A stretch of 64,000 nt of DNA, taken from the NCBI GenBank assembly GCA_913061315.1, contig CAJXUC010000012.1, positions 1 through 64,000 of the forward strand, given 5' to 3'. Each line of letters starts with the position of its first letter. Position 1 is the first letter of the stretch. Below are positions 63,456 through 64,000 of this stretch, one piece after another. Below the pieces are notes generated by a model. The model had not been told where the DNA came from and did no database searches. It saw only the letters and a program-made list of their open reading frames with translations. The stretch is from an uncultured Gammaproteobacteria bacterium (GTDB lineage Bacteria; Pseudomonadota; Gammaproteobacteria; GCA-001735895). The translations under genes and the position numbers were made by a program.

Positions 63456-64000
63456 TTATAGTGGAAATGATGGGCTATCGAATAATCGACTTAACCAACC
63501 TTTGGTGTTGGAGTCGTCAATGGCGCCACCACCGCCATAAAAAATTCGGGCGTTCGCTAGCTTTCTGGACTGAACCATATTATTCGCACTGACATCTTGC
63601 GGCCTTACTAGGCCAGACAATCGAATATATTCCGCCCCTTGATTCAAGCCAATTATTTTTTCACCCCGGACCGACAATGTGCCGTTGGATAAAATATCAG
63701 CAACGGTGACAGTAATTTCACCCGATAGGCTATTGCTTTGTGCGCTATCACCACTGCCCGTAAAATCGGTTTCGGCCTTTGCCGAGTTGGTCAAAAATTG
63801 ATCATCCTTAAATGTTGGAATTACCCCTAAAATAGAATCGACAACTGTTCCGATTTCGCTATTTTTAGATGTATTGGTTGCGGCTGATTTAGATGCGTTA
63901 GTCGACTCTGAAAGATTAATACTGAGTAGATCCCCAATTCGGAATGCCTTGCTATCTTCGAACAGTCGAACCGATCGACCCTGCTGAAATATAGAACCAT
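63456..64000 (-). CDS. flgH: Flagellar L-ring protein FlgH (partial, N-terminus beyond the window)
   Basis: The last 180 codons of FlgH are in the window, open to its right edge. Conserved parts seen: GSIFQQGRSVRLFEDSKAFRIGD, ISL-type strand INLSESTNASKSAATNT, VADILSNGTLSVRGEK and LSGLVRPQDVSANN. The lipoprotein signal is off the window. It forms the outer-membrane bushing with FlgI. Confidence 0.93.
   Translation of the reverse strand, partial: GSIFQQGRSVRLFEDSKAFRIGDLLSINLSESTNASKSAATNTSKNSEIGTVVDSILGVIPTFKDDQFLTNSAKAETDFTGSGDSAQSNSLSGEITVTVADILSNGTLSVRGEKIIGLNQGAEYIRLSGLVRPQDVSANNMVQSRKLANARIFYGGGGAIDDSNTKGWLSRLFDSPSFPL

Overview
The window is the left end of an assembled contig from a flagellated gammaproteobacterium. 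The evidence is the gene order pcm-yqaA-nlpD-rpoS, a RelA-type (hydrolase-dead) synthetase, the divergent tesA/ybbA pair, and a polar-flagellum cluster of Pseudomonas/Vibrio type with FleQ, FleS/FleR, FlhF and FleN. The DNA is AT-leaning throughout. I cannot name the genus. The first 46 bases are not genomic: they read as an Illumina Nextera i7 adapter, so genomic sequence starts near base 47.

Bases 47-24,000 hold housekeeping and accessory genes. From left to right: a GAF-GGDEF diguanylate cyclase; a five-gene operon that combines 5-oxoprolinase PxpABC with separate genes for both halves of the animal D-glutamate cyclase (DUF1445 and DUF4392); a D-amino-acid transaminase; the leftward stress block pcm-yqaA-nlpD-rpoS; a gene-free stretch of about 950 bases; an Smr-domain gene; the leftward block ybbA-ybbP-relA-dusA; tesA; a YigB-like phosphatase; ispG; the decayed remains of a GAF-GGDEF gene; and a FliK-like plus FlhB-C-terminus-like (FlhX) pair.

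From about 23.7 kb to the right edge (about 40 kb) everything is flagellar or chemotaxis and is read leftward: flgH(partial)-flgI-flgJ-flgK-flgL, fliC-flaG, fliD-fliS-fliT, fleQ, fleS-fleR, fliE-F-G-H-I-J, fliK, fliL-M-N-O-P-Q-R, flhB, flhA, flhF, fleN, fliA, cheY-cheZ-cheA, a ParA ATPase, and two CheW-domain genes. cheB and stator genes, which usually lie between cheA and parA in this arrangement, are absent. flgH runs off the right edge.

The regulatory hierarchy can be partly read from the DNA. Candidate sigma-54 (-24/-12) promoters lie before fliE, fliK, fliD and fleS. Candidate sigma-28 (FliA) promoters lie before fliC, cheY and the FliK-like/FlhX pair. A sigma-70-like promoter lies before fleQ. 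This fits FleQ first, then FleSR and the export and basal-body genes, then FliA, then flagellin and chemotaxis. I saw no tRNA, rRNA, CRISPR, insertion sequence or prophage. The most novel item is the predicted D-glutamate/5-oxoproline operon. The most informative small signals are the perfect 10-bp inverted repeat on the fliE promoter, the FleQ that lacks the c-di-GMP-contact motif, and the GAF-GGDEF pseudogene.
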